In this document: positions 44,273 through 53,511 of the stretch, one piece after another
How the letters are laid out: the number at the start of each line of letters is the position of its first letter
Numbering within the stretch: the first letter of the stretch is position 1
Origin: Planococcus koreensis
Lineage (GTDB): Bacteria; Bacillota; Bacilli; Bacillales_A; Planococcaceae
Assembly: GCF_004761975.1 (NCBI RefSeq)
Contig: NZ_RQII01000025.1
Span: 1 to 64,000 of the forward strand
Reading direction: 5' to 3'
DNA: 64,000 nt
The notes under the pieces: generated by a model
What the model saw: only the letters and a program-made list of their open reading frames with translations
Databases searched by the model: none
Told to the model about the DNA's origin: nothing
Program-made: the position numbers and the translations under genes

Positions 44273-44280
44273 AAATGTCG

Positions 44281-44318
44281 AAAGACCCGAGGCGCTGATG
44301 CGCCTCGGGTCTTTTTTT
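44281..44318 (+). terminator. Terminator of the EEP nuclease gene
   Basis: AGACCCGAGGCG / CGCCTCGGGTCT stem (44283-44294 and 44301-44312) followed by eight T residues. Confidence 0.9.
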
Positions 44319-44339
44319 TGTGGAGAGATTTTATACGTT

Positions 44340-44478
44340 GATCTGTGCTTTTTTGGCGTTAACATGACTTAAATTGGGTTTAACATGAAGTATATCGAAG
44401 TTAACATGAAGTGCGAGAGAATCAACATGATCTAGCCAGCGGTTAACATGTTCTGTTTAGCATTTAAGATGAATTAGC
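44340..44478 (-). repeat. H2-21 element, copy J
   Basis: Six sites at 44358, 44379, 44400, 44421, 44442 and 44463, all 21 bp apart; no hairpins of its own. The tail runs into GCATGGGAGAGTCCC exactly as copy H does, a sign that H/I and J/K descend from one duplicated pair. Confidence 0.85.
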
Positions 44479-44773
44479 ATGGGAGAGTCCCTTTTAGGAG
44501 AGAGCAGAAAAGTGTAGCATCGCCCCATGATCAAAGTTCAAGAGCGTAAATGGAAAAGCTGTCCGCCTCGGCGGACGGCTCCTTTTCAAGCACTTGCGCA
44601 TTTCGCCCAGGCGAAATGCATCCATCTGTGGGTTTGGGGAGAAGGTTCTCGTGTTAACATGACCTAAATCGGAGTTAACATGATCTAACGAGAAGTTAAC
44701 ATGAAGTGCGAGAGATTCAACATGACCTAGCCAGCGGTTAACATGAACTGTTTGGAAGTTAACCGGCACTAGC
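44479..44773 (-). repeat. H2-21 element, copy K
   Basis: Hairpin 1 (44558-44579, GCTGTCCGCC / GGCGGACGGC with one G-T pair), hairpin 2 (44598-44619) and six sites at 44653, 44674, 44695, 44716, 44737 and 44758, closing GTTAACCGGCACTAGC. The J-to-K offset is 295 bp. It shares GAGATTCAACATG at site 4 only with copy L, across the NERD gene. Confidence 0.88.
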
Positions 44774-44824
44774 AGAAAAGTAACTCTCCACAATCCAGGT
44801 TCAAAAGCGTAAATGCAAAAAAAG

Positions 44825-45760
44825 CTATTGGTGATAGGTGCGATTTCTTCGTCCCCCGACTTCGATTAGTCCTTTGCGTTTAAGGACGCGTTTAGCTGCA
44901 TCGAGATCAGTCAGCCCAAGAAAGTTTTTGCATTCATTGGTGTTGATCGTGGATTTGCATAGCATAAACCAATGATCGACCGCCTCTAAATGAGCATCTT
45001 TGCTATAGAGATTGCAGAATTTGCATTCCCAGCGGCGGCCGGTGCGCTCCATTTTCCGGAGTTGGCAGCGCGGGCAGAATACCCCTTTTTCAATATCGCT
45101 CAGAGGGATACCGTATTTAGTGGAAAGTGGGAAAAGTTGATATTCGAGATCGAAGGAGAGAAGGCTTTGCGCCAGTTGTTCCATTTGAGCGGGAGTCAAA
45201 AGTCTCGTGTGAATGTTTCTTCGGTTTAGCTGAATCAATACTTCATCAGCTGACCAAACTGTTGCACCAGGGGGCACATTTTCGATGAATTGAGAAGAGT
45301 AAGCCATCACAACCGCGGTTTCTACTGGCAGTGGGCAATTAAAGCTTTTCAGTATACTTTCCATTTTAATTTTTGCCGTCTCTGCTTGAATGACAGGGCT
45401 CCGGAAAAATCGGCGCTGGCCGTTCAATGCGGTTTGGTCCAGCGCGCTCGGGTTGCTTCGAAGGCGCAGCTGGCCACCAAGGTTCTTGATTTCCAAAATA
45501 ATGACACAATCCTCAGTAATAATCAGTGTATCGATTTGGGCGCGGTTTGGTAATTGTAAATCTTGGATAATCAAAAATGGATAATCCGGTTCAAAATAGG
45601 AAAGTGCATCGTCGACGCGTTCTTCGCCACCGATGCCTGCGACATGATTGTAAAGTGCATCGGAAATCATCGTGCGTTTTGGATGATTTGGAGCCAACCT
45701 TTTCAGCATCGCTTCATACCCGGCAATTTTTGCTGGTTTGTCGCGGTATTTCATAATCAT
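44825..45760 (-). CDS. NERD domain protein
   Basis: A 311-residue protein with a nuclease-related domain (NERD; about 40-160). Restriction-like core residues appear as GIGGEERVDDAL, the acidic QIDTLIITEDCVIILEIKN (D and ExK) and QAETAKIKMESIL. A zinc-ribbon-like segment (CPRCQLRKMERTGRRWECKFC, four cysteines, about 235-255) and a winged-helix-like C-terminus (LTDLDAAKRVLKRKGLIEV) follow. The ATG at 45760 has GGAGG 8 bases upstream; three earlier in-frame codons lie within the ribosome site. No partner genes adjoin it. H2-21 pairs lie on both sides, J/K and L/M, in the same orientation. A DNA-processing role is inferred. Confidence 0.85.
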   Translation of the reverse strand: MIMKYRDKPAKIAGYEAMLKRLAPNHPKRTMISDALYNHVAGIGGEERVDDALSYFEPDYPFLIIQDLQLPNRAQIDTLIITEDCVIILEIKNLGGQLRLRSNPSALDQTALNGQRRFFRSPVIQAETAKIKMESILKSFNCPLPVETAVVMAYSSQFIENVPPGATVWSADEVLIQLNRRNIHTRLLTPAQMEQLAQSLLSFDLEYQLFPLSTKYGIPLSDIEKGVFCPRCQLRKMERTGRRWECKFCNLYSKDAHLEAVDHWFMLCKSTINTNECKNFLGLTDLDAAKRVLKRKGLIEVGGRRNRTYHQ

Positions 45761-45936
45761 TAGCATCACCTCCAGAAGAGTGTATCAGGTATCTGAATTA
45801 AATTCCATAAATATCCAAATGTCATATTTGAAAGCCCTATACACAGCAAAAATGAAATTTGAAGCGCTACAGAAAAAGTCGGAATACGAGTTATAAGCCA
45901 TATCTTGGTTAAAGTTCTGCACATGGAGTCACTTTC

Positions 45937-46112
45937 CCATTTCGCCTGGGCGAAATGCATCCATCTATGGGTTTAAATAGAAGGTTCTCAAGTTAACATG
46001 ACCTAAATCGGGCTTAACATGATCTAACGAGACATTAACATGAAGTGCGAGAGATTCAACATGACCTAGCAGGAGGTTAACATGAACTGTTTAGACTTTA
46101 ACCGGCACTAGC
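45937..46112 (-). repeat. H2-21 element, copy L
   Basis: Hairpin 2 (45938-45957) and six sites at 45992, 46013, 46034, 46055, 46076 and 46097, closing TTTAACCGGCACTAGC. Hairpin 1 is absent. Confidence 0.87.
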
Positions 46113-46375
46113 GGAAAAGCGACTCTTCACGATCCAAGTTCAAAATCCTAAATGGAAAAGCTGTCTGCCTCCGCGGACAGCTCCTTCTCAAGCACTTTCG
46201 CATTTCGCCTTGGCGAAATGCATCCATCTGTGGGTTTAGATAGAAGGTTCTCAAGTTAACATGACCTAAATCAGAGTTAACATGATCTAGCAAGAAGTTA
46301 ACATGAAGTATGGAAGAATCAACATGAACTAGCAGCAGCTTAACATGAACTGTTTGGACTTTAACCGGTACTAGC
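46113..46375 (-). repeat. H2-21 element, copy M
   Basis: Leader, hairpin 1 (46160-46181, GCTGTCTGC / GCGGACAGC), hairpin 2 (46200-46221) and six sites at 46255, 46276, 46297, 46318, 46339 and 46360. The L-to-M offset is 263 bp. The stretch 46376-46694 beyond it is AT-rich and holds no feature I can support apart from the promoter region of the next gene. Confidence 0.88.
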
Positions 46376-46694
46376 AGAAAGCACCTCTCAACCATTCACT
46401 TTTCAATTTAAAAAGCTCTCAACTTAACGAGAACCACATAAAATTCAACCCATATTCGCAAAAAAACATCACCCTGACTACAGTCCTCCATCTCATACCA
46501 AGTTCATAAGGTTGAAATTGGAAGTGTAGACTGTTGTATTACAAATACATATTAAATTGTAAGCACATTCCAAAAAATAAACCTTTTGAATCATTTAATA
46601 ATCTTTTCTTTAATGAAAAATTATGGTAAATTTAATTTGTTACGCAATTGAAAACATTGTATCAATTGCAAAAAAAGCACAAGGGGGAAACACA

Positions 46695-49600
46695 TTGAGC
46701 AAGTCTAAATCAGTTTTAGTGGTGGCTGCAGCCATCATGATGACGCTGAGTTCAGCGACGTTCGGCATCACCGGCACGGCGGCAGCAGAGCTGCAAGCAA
46801 GACAACCCATTACGATGGAACTAGAAAAGCCAGCTTTGGCCTTGCCGGACAAGTTCGTCAATCCGGAAAATCCAAGCAAGAAAGTGCGGATCATTGTAGA
46901 GCTTGAGAAAGCGCCAGCAATTGAAACGGCTACCAACCAAGGCGTTCTTTATAAGAGCTTGCCGGATTCCCAGAAGAAGTCATTAGAAGCGGCGGTAGAA
47001 AAAGATCAAGCTTCTGTTAAGGCTTCGATTTTGAAGAAATCACCCCGCATTACATATTTCGAGAATTTCACTACTGTTTTCAACGGCTTCTCAGCAGAAG
47101 TTGAAGCGGGTGAAGTAGAAGGCATCGCGAATACGACTGGCGTACAAGCAGTCTACGAAGCGACTGAATACCAGCGCCCTGAAGTCCAGCCGGAGATGAA
47201 GTATTCGAAGGATTTGGTACAGGCACAAGAAGTGTGGAATGATTACGGTTACACTGGCGAAGACATGGTTGTCGGCGTTATTGACACAGGAATCGATCCA
47301 AGCCACAAAGACATGGTGCTGACGGATGACGCGACTGGCGACATCACGAAAGCGGAAGTGGATCAATTGGCGGCAGACGGTTTAGTGGAAAATGGTCAAT
47401 ACCATACAGCAAAAGTGCCTTTCGGCTATAACTACATGGATGGCAATAACGAAATCCTTGACCTTGGACCAGAAGCTTCTATGCACGGTATGCACGTTGC
47501 AGGTACGGTCGGGGCGAACGGAGATGAAGAAAACGGCGGCATTAAAGGTGTTGCTCCTGAAGCGCAGCTATTGGCGTTGAAAGTATTCGGCAACGATCCT
47601 AAATTCCCATCGACTTACGGCGATATTTATGTAAAAGCAATTGACGATTCGATTAAATTGGGCGCGGATGTCATCAACATGTCACTTGGTTCGACTGCAG
47701 GTTTCGTTGATACGTCGAACCCTGAGCAAAAAGCGGTTGAACGCGCAACGAATAACGGCATTTTGATGTCCATTTCTGCAGGGAACTCGGATATGTTCGG
47801 ATCAGGCTATTATTACCCATCAGCGGATAACCAGGATTACGCATTGACAGGTTCACCAAGTGTATCAGTGGATTCGTTCGGCGTGGCTTCATTCGAAAAC
47901 GACATCATCACAGCGATGAGCTTCGGTTTTGATATCGGCACAGGCGAAGAGCGCGGTTTGTACTTGTTGGCGAACGACAAAGATCCACGCGATTTGCCGG
48001 AAGCTTCTTATGAAGTGATGGACGCTGGTTTCGGTACAGCGGCTGACTTCGCAGGCAAAGATTTCACGGGCAAAGTAGCTCTTGTATCCCGCGGATCGAT
48101 TTCATTTGTTGAAAAAGGATTGAACGCCCAAGCAGCAGGCGCTGCAGCGGTCATCATCTACAACAACACAACTGGCACAATCAGCATGGCTTCTGATGCA
48201 GCGATTCAAATCCCTTATATGTCAGCGCTTCAAGCGGATGGACAAGCGATGAAAGCAGCATTGGATGCAGGCACGACACCGACAATTGAGTTCGACGGCG
48301 AATTCTTTGAAATGAAAAACCCGGCAGCGGGCGAAATGAGCGATTTCACATCGTGGGGCCCGACTCCGAACTTGGATTTCAAACCTGAAATCACAGCACC
48401 AGGCGGCAACATCTTCTCAACATTGAACAACGACGAGTACGGCTTGATGAGCGGTACGTCAATGGCAGCTCCGCACGTAGCGGGTGGCGCGGCGTTATTG
48501 TTCGAGCGGATGAACGAGCTTGGCCTGAAAGGCAAAGACCGCGTGACATACGCGAAAAACTTGATGATGAACACGGCAGACGTCGTGAACTTGGATGAAA
48601 ACGAATTCGTTTCGCCAAGACGCCAAGGTGCAGGGCTTATGTCATTGCATGATGCTTTGTCTACGGACGTAATGTTGACAGACACAGCAACTGGCCTTGG
48701 AAAAGTGGCTTTGAAAGAAATCAAAGACGGCAAATTCTCATTCACATTGAAAGCGGAGAACTTCAAAGATGAAGACGCTAGCTACGATGTATATGTAGAC
48801 TTGCAAACGGATAATCTGGTGGATGACAAAGGAACGGCTATCACAGTACCGAACCTTTACGGCTCACAAGTGATCACGGACGACGTTCAAATCGACGCTC
48901 CGGAAACACTGACAGTACCGGCAAACAGCAGCAAAGAATTCACAGTAACGGTTGATGCTTCAGCATTGAGCGATGAAGAATTCTACCAAAACTTCACTAA
49001 CGGATTCTTCATCGATGGCTTCGTATCCTTACAGGATCCTGAAGAAGAAGTAACCGGCAACCCGGATCTGCAAGTGCCATTCTTCGGCTTTAACGGCGAA
49101 TGGGACGACGCAAGCATCTTCGATGAATTTACATGGGATCCAACATCTTTCTACGGCACGACTCTTTTGATTGACGACGAAGGCAATGACATCACTGGCG
49201 GCACATTCGCTGGCGGATACGTGCCAGAGAAATTCGCATTTTCTCCGAACGCGGATGGATCAGTCGACTTGGCGCTTCCGGTCTTCACATTGATGCGCAA
49301 CGCGAAAAACTTGGAAGTCAACGTCTTGGACAAAGACGGCAAGAAATTGCGTACGATCGCAACAGGCAAAGACCTGATCAAACATTATTCGACAGAAGCA
49401 CCGTACACACTTAACCCGCTTTATGCTTGGGATGGAAAAGTCTACGGCAAAACTGTCACTGACGGCGATTACCAAATCCAGCTGCGCGCAGTCATCGATT
49501 TTGAAGGCGCTGAATGGCAGTCAATCGAATTCCCGATCAAAGTGGATACGGTTAAACCTGAAGCAGACGCTTCATTCGACACAGCTGCAAGCACTGTAAA

Positions 49601-50927
49601 AGTATCAAGCTTCACAGACAATAACGACGCAGACCGCTGGGAAGTATTCGTCAACGGCAAAGAAGTGACGGAAAGCGAAACGGCGAAATCATTGTCTCCA
49701 GCAACAAACGAATACAAAGTTGCTGATGTTGTGAAAGGCGATGACGTGAAAGCGGTATTCTACGACGTTGCTGGCAACTCAACAGAAGTCGAACTTTCAA
49801 CGTACCCAGAAGAAACGAAAGAACCGGTCATCTTCTTCACAACACCTGAAGTGACTTCAGTTCATAATACGAATAAAGTCGAAGTCAAAGGAACGGTCGA
49901 AGACGATTCGAAAATCGTTTCATTGACAGTGAACGGCCAAGAAGCCACTTCATTCGATGGCAAGAACTTTGCACACACATTGACATTGGCTGACGGCGTG
50001 CAATATGTAACGGTTAAAGCAGTGGATGCATTCGGCAACGAAATGGAATTGCGCCGCGAAGTGCACGTTGATACGAAACCGGCTGTCGTTACAGCAGTAA
50101 CCGTACCGGCAAAAGTTAAAGGCAATGTGGATGAAGTGGAAGTAACATTCAATGTCAAAGACAATTTCGGCCAAATCGCCGCTTACATCTATGACGATGA
50201 AGTGTTCCGCCAAGACCTTGTAGAGCCATATGACAAAGCCTTCAATAAAAACATCACGGCAACAGTACCTGTGAAGATGGGCGAAAATAAATTCAAATTC
50301 GTAGTGAAAGATTTGGCTGGGCACGTGACAGAGAAAACGTTCACAATCACGAAAGAGAAAACAACTTTCTCGGATATCCAGACTTACTGGGCTAAAGACC
50401 AGATCGAAACGCTAGCGACACAAGGCATCATCAACGGCCAAACAGACACATTGTTCGGACCGAACGCTGACTTGACGCGCGCTCAACTTGCGGCATTATT
50501 GGTCCGCTCGCTGGAGTTGGAAGTCAAAGACTCGACAGGGACATTCTCTGACGTCAACTCGAAAACGACTTGGGCTTACAAAGAAATCGAAGCAGCTGCA
50601 CGCGCTGGAATCGTCAAAGGCGATGAAAAAGGGAACTACAACCCGAACGCGCCGATTACACGCGAACAAGCTGCAACGATGATGATCCGAGCAATCGCTT
50701 ATGAGGATGCTTCACTCCTTGAAGGCTTGGACGCAACGCATAAGTTTGCGGATCAATCGAAAATCAGTTCGTACGCGCTTGAAACTGTGAAACAAGCCGA
50801 AGCACTTGGCGTGTTCACTGGGCGCGAAGGCAATACGTTCGATCCACAAGCACGCATCACACGCGGCGAAACAGCAGTAGTGCTTTATCGCAGCCTTGAT
50901 ATTCTAGAGCTTTTGGATAATAACTAA
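46695..50927 (+). CDS. Giant SLH-anchored subtilase with PA domain
   Basis: Exported serine protease of 1410 residues. Signal peptide (about 1-33), an I9-type propeptide (about 60-160), an S8 catalytic domain (about 180-640) with Asp in GVIDTGIDPSHKD, His in SMHGMHVAGTVG and Ser in GTSMAAPHVAGG, and a PA insert (about 440-530; GKVALVSRGSISFVEKG, AAAVIIYNN). Fn3-like and C5a-peptidase-like domains (about 660-1215) and three SLH repeats (about 1225-1405; GIINGQTDTLFGPN, GIVKGDEKGNYNPN, GVFTGREGNTFDPQ) follow. HGMH in place of HGTH is the lactocepin/C5a-peptidase form. Start is TTG 46695 with AAGGGGG upstream. It is the largest protein in the window. Confidence 0.93.
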   Translation: MSKSKSVLVVAAAIMMTLSSATFGITGTAAAELQARQPITMELEKPALALPDKFVNPENPSKKVRIIVELEKAPAIETATNQGVLYKSLPDSQKKSLEAAVEKDQASVKASILKKSPRITYFENFTTVFNGFSAEVEAGEVEGIANTTGVQAVYEATEYQRPEVQPEMKYSKDLVQAQEVWNDYGYTGEDMVVGVIDTGIDPSHKDMVLTDDATGDITKAEVDQLAADGLVENGQYHTAKVPFGYNYMDGNNEILDLGPEASMHGMHVAGTVGANGDEENGGIKGVAPEAQLLALKVFGNDPKFPSTYGDIYVKAIDDSIKLGADVINMSLGSTAGFVDTSNPEQKAVERATNNGILMSISAGNSDMFGSGYYYPSADNQDYALTGSPSVSVDSFGVASFENDIITAMSFGFDIGTGEERGLYLLANDKDPRDLPEASYEVMDAGFGTAADFAGKDFTGKVALVSRGSISFVEKGLNAQAAGAAAVIIYNNTTGTISMASDAAIQIPYMSALQADGQAMKAALDAGTTPTIEFDGEFFEMKNPAAGEMSDFTSWGPTPNLDFKPEITAPGGNIFSTLNNDEYGLMSGTSMAAPHVAGGAALLFERMNELGLKGKDRVTYAKNLMMNTADVVNLDENEFVSPRRQGAGLMSLHDALSTDVMLTDTATGLGKVALKEIKDGKFSFTLKAENFKDEDASYDVYVDLQTDNLVDDKGTAITVPNLYGSQVITDDVQIDAPETLTVPANSSKEFTVTVDASALSDEEFYQNFTNGFFIDGFVSLQDPEEEVTGNPDLQVPFFGFNGEWDDASIFDEFTWDPTSFYGTTLLIDDEGNDITGGTFAGGYVPEKFAFSPNADGSVDLALPVFTLMRNAKNLEVNVLDKDGKKLRTIATGKDLIKHYSTEAPYTLNPLYAWDGKVYGKTVTDGDYQIQLRAVIDFEGAEWQSIEFPIKVDTVKPEADASFDTAASTVKVSSFTDNNDADRWEVFVNGKEVTESETAKSLSPATNEYKVADVVKGDDVKAVFYDVAGNSTEVELSTYPEETKEPVIFFTTPEVTSVHNTNKVEVKGTVEDDSKIVSLTVNGQEATSFDGKNFAHTLTLADGVQYVTVKAVDAFGNEMELRREVHVDTKPAVVTAVTVPAKVKGNVDEVEVTFNVKDNFGQIAAYIYDDEVFRQDLVEPYDKAFNKNITATVPVKMGENKFKFVVKDLAGHVTEKTFTITKEKTTFSDIQTYWAKDQIETLATQGIINGQTDTLFGPNADLTRAQLAALLVRSLELEVKDSTGTFSDVNSKTTWAYKEIEAAARAGIVKGDEKGNYNPNAPITREQAATMMIRAIAYEDASLLEGLDATHKFADQSKISSYALETVKQAEALGVFTGREGNTFDPQARITRGETAVVLYRSLDILELLDNN

Positions 50928-50934
50928 TTTCTTG

Positions 50935-50967
50935 AACCCGCGCAGCCTACATGGTTGTGCGGGTTTT
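50935..50967 (+). terminator. Terminator of the giant subtilase gene
   Basis: AACCCGC / GCGGGTT stem (50935-50941 and 50959-50965) followed by T residues. Confidence 0.75.
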
Positions 50968-50985
50968 CAGTTTGTTAAGATGAGC

Positions 50986-51117
50986 CGATATTCCGCAAAA
51001 CTACCTCGCTTGCCGCGGGCGAGCGCCGAGCCGCTTCGTCGCTTCGCTCCTGCAGGGTCTCGGCTGTCTCGCTTTCCGGAGGCGTCTCGGCAGTTTTGCT
51101 CCATATCTGGGACATCT
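50986..51117. repeat. T2 repeat, copy 2 (inverted)
   Basis: Same block as at 12649-12774 in opposite orientation, from CGATATTCCGCAAAACTACC to GGCAGTTTTGCTCCATATCT, with GGCGAGCGCCGAGCC and CCTGCAGGGTCTCGGCTGTC inside. Length 132 bp. It begins about 20 bp after the terminator of the preceding gene. Confidence 0.75.
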
Positions 51118-51176
51118 CCAAGAAAAATCAGAGGATGTATGTTTTATGTTCATTATTAAAAGAACTGACTTGGTGT

Positions 51177-51203
51177 TAAGAAATAACTTTGAATGAAGCG
51201 GAA
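51177..51203. repeat. Fragment of the GC-rich intergenic repeat
   Basis: AAGAAATAACTTTGAATGAAGCGGA-type edge matches the left edge of the block at 3469. Only the edge is preserved. Confidence 0.45.
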
Positions 51204-51255
51204 CGCACTTTCTTGTCTCTGCATCGCTTCGAACCATCAAGATTCTCGTCAGTTT

Positions 51256-51293
51256 AAAACTCGCGCAGCCTCCATGACTGCGCGAGTTTTTTT
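51256..51293. terminator. Second terminator-like hairpin, near copy of the one at 50935
   Basis: AAACTCGCGCAG / CTGCGCGAGTTT stem (51257-51268 and 51278-51289), then seven T residues. Its loop side GCGCAGCCT-CCATG repeats that of the terminator at 50935-50967, with the T2 repeat lying between. Confidence 0.75.
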
Positions 51294-51382
51294 GCATTTC
51301 TAAAGAAAAAGTTGCATAACGGTGCTTTTAGGGTTTCTTTTGATGCATCTTAGCGCTCTGAGCGGAACTTTTCGCCGGGGCT

Positions 51383-51391
51383 TGCTATAAT
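51383..51391 (+). promoter_or_regulatory. Extended -10 promoter of the HtrA-like gene
   Basis: TG-C-TATAAT about 84 bp before the ATG at 51475. No clear -35 box. Confidence 0.5.
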
Positions 51392-51474
51392 AGAAAAAGC
51401 AACTTGGCCAGGTGAAACCATTAGCACCTTCGCTCGTCTATATGAAGGACACGAAAAGGGAAGTGACGGATTTT

Positions 51475-52839
51475 ATGAATAAACGCATTGAACATAGAAA
51501 ACAAGGCCAGAGCCCGAAACGCCGCATTTGGACAGCGGTATTATCACTCTTGTTCTTGCTGGGAGTTACCGGCGGAAGCTATGCCTTGATTGAGCAAAAC
51601 GACCAGCCTGACATGCAAATGAAAGAACACGCATTCAGCGAGAAGAATTACGCAGGTTTTGATACGAAAGCGGAAGAAATCGAAGTGCCGGCAGAAGAAG
51701 CGCCGCCTGTTGAAGGTACTGTTGAGGACGCACGGGAAGACAAACCTGCTCAAGAAGAGCCGGTTGAAGAAATTGTCGTGACCGAGCCGGAGCCTGAAGC
51801 AGAACAAGAACCGGAACCAGAAGTGGAACCGGTGGCCGTATCGGTCGAAGCACCTGAAAAAGACCTTGACCAAATGATTGCCAACGCCCAAACGCATGTC
51901 TATACGCTTTATACGGACCTGGAACAAGGCTCAGGCTTTCTCTACAACGATAAAGGGGATATCTTGACCAACGCCCACGTCGTCAAGGATGCGTCATATG
52001 TGATGCTGAAAAACAGCAACGGCCAGGAGTTCAACGGCCAAGTCATTGGCTTTTCTGAAACGACCGACGTTGCGTTGGTACGGGTCAAAGAATTGGCCGG
52101 CAAACAGCCGATGCCAATGGCTTCAGAAGAAGTTGCTGTAGGTACGAAAGTAGTCGCAATCGGCAGCCCGGAAGACCAGGCGAACACCGCTACCGAAGGT
52201 GAAATCACCGCAGTCGGCAAGAGCTTTTCATCCGATTACGAATACAATGGACTTTACGAAATGACCGCAATCTTGAAAAAAGGCTCCAGCGGCGGACCGC
52301 TGATCAATGCTGAATCGGAAAGCATCATCGGCATCAACTCGATTATCCTCGAAGAGACGCCTGAACTTGGCTACGCCATTCCGCTCCACAGCATCTCCGG
52401 CCAATTGGCCGAATGGATCAGCAATCCGATTGAATACGAAGAAGAAGAAGTTGTCTTGCCAGACGTCAAAGACGCCTATTTCGACGAAGCCTTACTGACA
52501 AGCTTTATTGAAGGCTATTACGAATTGCTGCCATACGCATTGAACGACCCAGAAATGAATTACTACGAATCTTACCTGCTTCCAGACAGTGAAGGGGCGA
52601 TTGAAGGCAAGAAGCAAGTGGAAGAGCTGAGAAGTGAAACACGGACGTTCGACGCCGTAAACGCCACTATTGCCCGCGTTGAAATCAGCAAAAACGACGC
52701 GCTGATCGAAGCGACAGCCGAATTCATCTACCACGACACGGAAAGTGGCGAAACGCTGAAAGAAACACACCACACCATCTTCACCGTCGTCATCGATGAA
52801 TACGGCGACTACCAGATCCAAACGATGATGCACGAATAA
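51475..52839 (+). CDS. Membrane-anchored HtrA-like trypsin-fold protease without PDZ domain
   Basis: A 454-residue protein. A cytoplasmic basic N-terminus, one span (about 18-38), a long acidic Glu/Pro-rich linker (about 65-120, EPEPEAEQEPEPEVEP) and a trypsin-fold domain (about 125-310). Triad: His in LTNAHVVKD, Asp in SETTDVALVRV and Ser in KKGSSGGPL. Instead of PDZ, the C-terminal 125 residues look like an NTF2-like or TcaA-type domain (FIEGYYELLPYAL, TVVIDEYGDYQIQTMM). Probably extracytoplasmic protein quality control or regulated processing. The ATG at 51475 is chosen as first codon of the basic-then-TM N-terminus; GGGAAG lies about 12 bases upstream, so the start is less certain (GTG 51412 is the alternative). 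Confidence 0.82.
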   Translation: MNKRIEHRKQGQSPKRRIWTAVLSLLFLLGVTGGSYALIEQNDQPDMQMKEHAFSEKNYAGFDTKAEEIEVPAEEAPPVEGTVEDAREDKPAQEEPVEEIVVTEPEPEAEQEPEPEVEPVAVSVEAPEKDLDQMIANAQTHVYTLYTDLEQGSGFLYNDKGDILTNAHVVKDASYVMLKNSNGQEFNGQVIGFSETTDVALVRVKELAGKQPMPMASEEVAVGTKVVAIGSPEDQANTATEGEITAVGKSFSSDYEYNGLYEMTAILKKGSSGGPLINAESESIIGINSIILEETPELGYAIPLHSISGQLAEWISNPIEYEEEEVVLPDVKDAYFDEALLTSFIEGYYELLPYALNDPEMNYYESYLLPDSEGAIEGKKQVEELRSETRTFDAVNATIARVEISKNDALIEATAEFIYHDTESGETLKETHHTIFTVVIDEYGDYQIQTMMHE

Positions 52840-52843
52840 ACCA

Positions 52844-52878
52844 AACACGCCCGGCAGCTGCCGAGCGTGTTTTTTTTA
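52844..52878 (+). terminator. Terminator of the HtrA-like gene
   Basis: AACACGC / GCGTGTT outer stem and CGGCAG / CTGCCG inner stem, then eight T residues. Confidence 0.88.
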
Positions 52879-52879
52879 T

Positions 52880-53024
52880 GGGCTAAGATTCAAGCTTTTT
52901 CCCGTTAACATGAACTAAATCGGCGTTAACATGATCTAGCCGGAAGTTAACATGAAGTGCGGGATCGTTAACATGACCTAGCAGGAGTTTGACATGAACT
53001 CTTTTGAGTTTAACCGGCACTAGC
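52880..53024 (-). repeat. H2-21 element, copy N
   Basis: Six sites at 52904, 52925, 52946, 52967, 52988 and 53009, then TTTAACCGGCACTAGC. No hairpins of its own; the gene terminator lies just to the left. Confidence 0.87.
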
Positions 53025-53286
53025 GATGGAGCGTCTCTTTAAGATTCTAGTTCAAGAGTATAAATGGAAAAGCCGTTCGCCTCGGCGAACGGCTCCTTCT
53101 CCAGCACTTGCGCATTTCGCCTGAGCGAAATGCATCCATCTGTGGTTTGAGTAGAAGATTCTCTCGTTAACATGAACTAAATCGGCGTTAACATGATCTA
53201 GCCAGAAGTTAACATGAAGTGCGGGAGAGTTAACATGACCTAGCTGGACATTAACATGAACTGTTGGGAAGTTAACCGGCACTAGC
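53025..53286 (-). repeat. H2-21 element, copy O (cleanest copy)
   Basis: Leader with TTCAAGAG, hairpin 1 (53072-53093), hairpin 2 (53112-53133), TAGAAGATTCTC, then six sites at 53166, 53187, 53208, 53229, 53250 and 53271, closing GTTAACCGGCACTAGC. The site cores GTTAACATG are unbroken at the first four. The N-to-O offset is 262 bp. I suggest it as the reference copy. Confidence 0.9.
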
Positions 53287-53430
53287 CGTGTAGCGTCTCT
53301 TTAAGATTCTAGTTCAAGAGATGAATTGGAAAAGCCTAATGCAGCTGTCAGCTGCGTTAGGCTCCTTTTCGTGCACGTGCGCATTTCGCCATGGCGAAAT
53401 GCATCAATCAATATAGAAGAAACTCTCCAC
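53287..53430 (-). repeat. H2-21 remnant, copy P (hairpins only)
   Basis: Leader, hairpin 1 (53334-53362, GCCTAATGCAGC / GCTGCGTTAGGC with one G-T pair) and hairpin 2 (53381-53402), followed by a short relic of the AGAAGG segment but no array. Confidence 0.8.
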
Positions 53431-53474
53431 AAAAAAAAACTTCCTTCTATATAAAACAACATCCTCCAAACAAC

Positions 53475-53503
53475 AAAAAAGAGCCCCCATACAGGGGACT
53501 CTC
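53475..53503 (-). terminator. Terminator of the SH3-NlpC/P60 gene
   Basis: On the minus strand GAG-T-CCCC / GGGGCTC with one bulge, followed by six T residues. Confidence 0.75.
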
Positions 53504-53511
53504 GAAATTTC

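Noticed and set aside
52904-53286. CRISPR-like array
   Set aside because: Repeats are 9 bp, intervals 12 bp, intervals recur between loci rather than being unique, and no cas gene is near.
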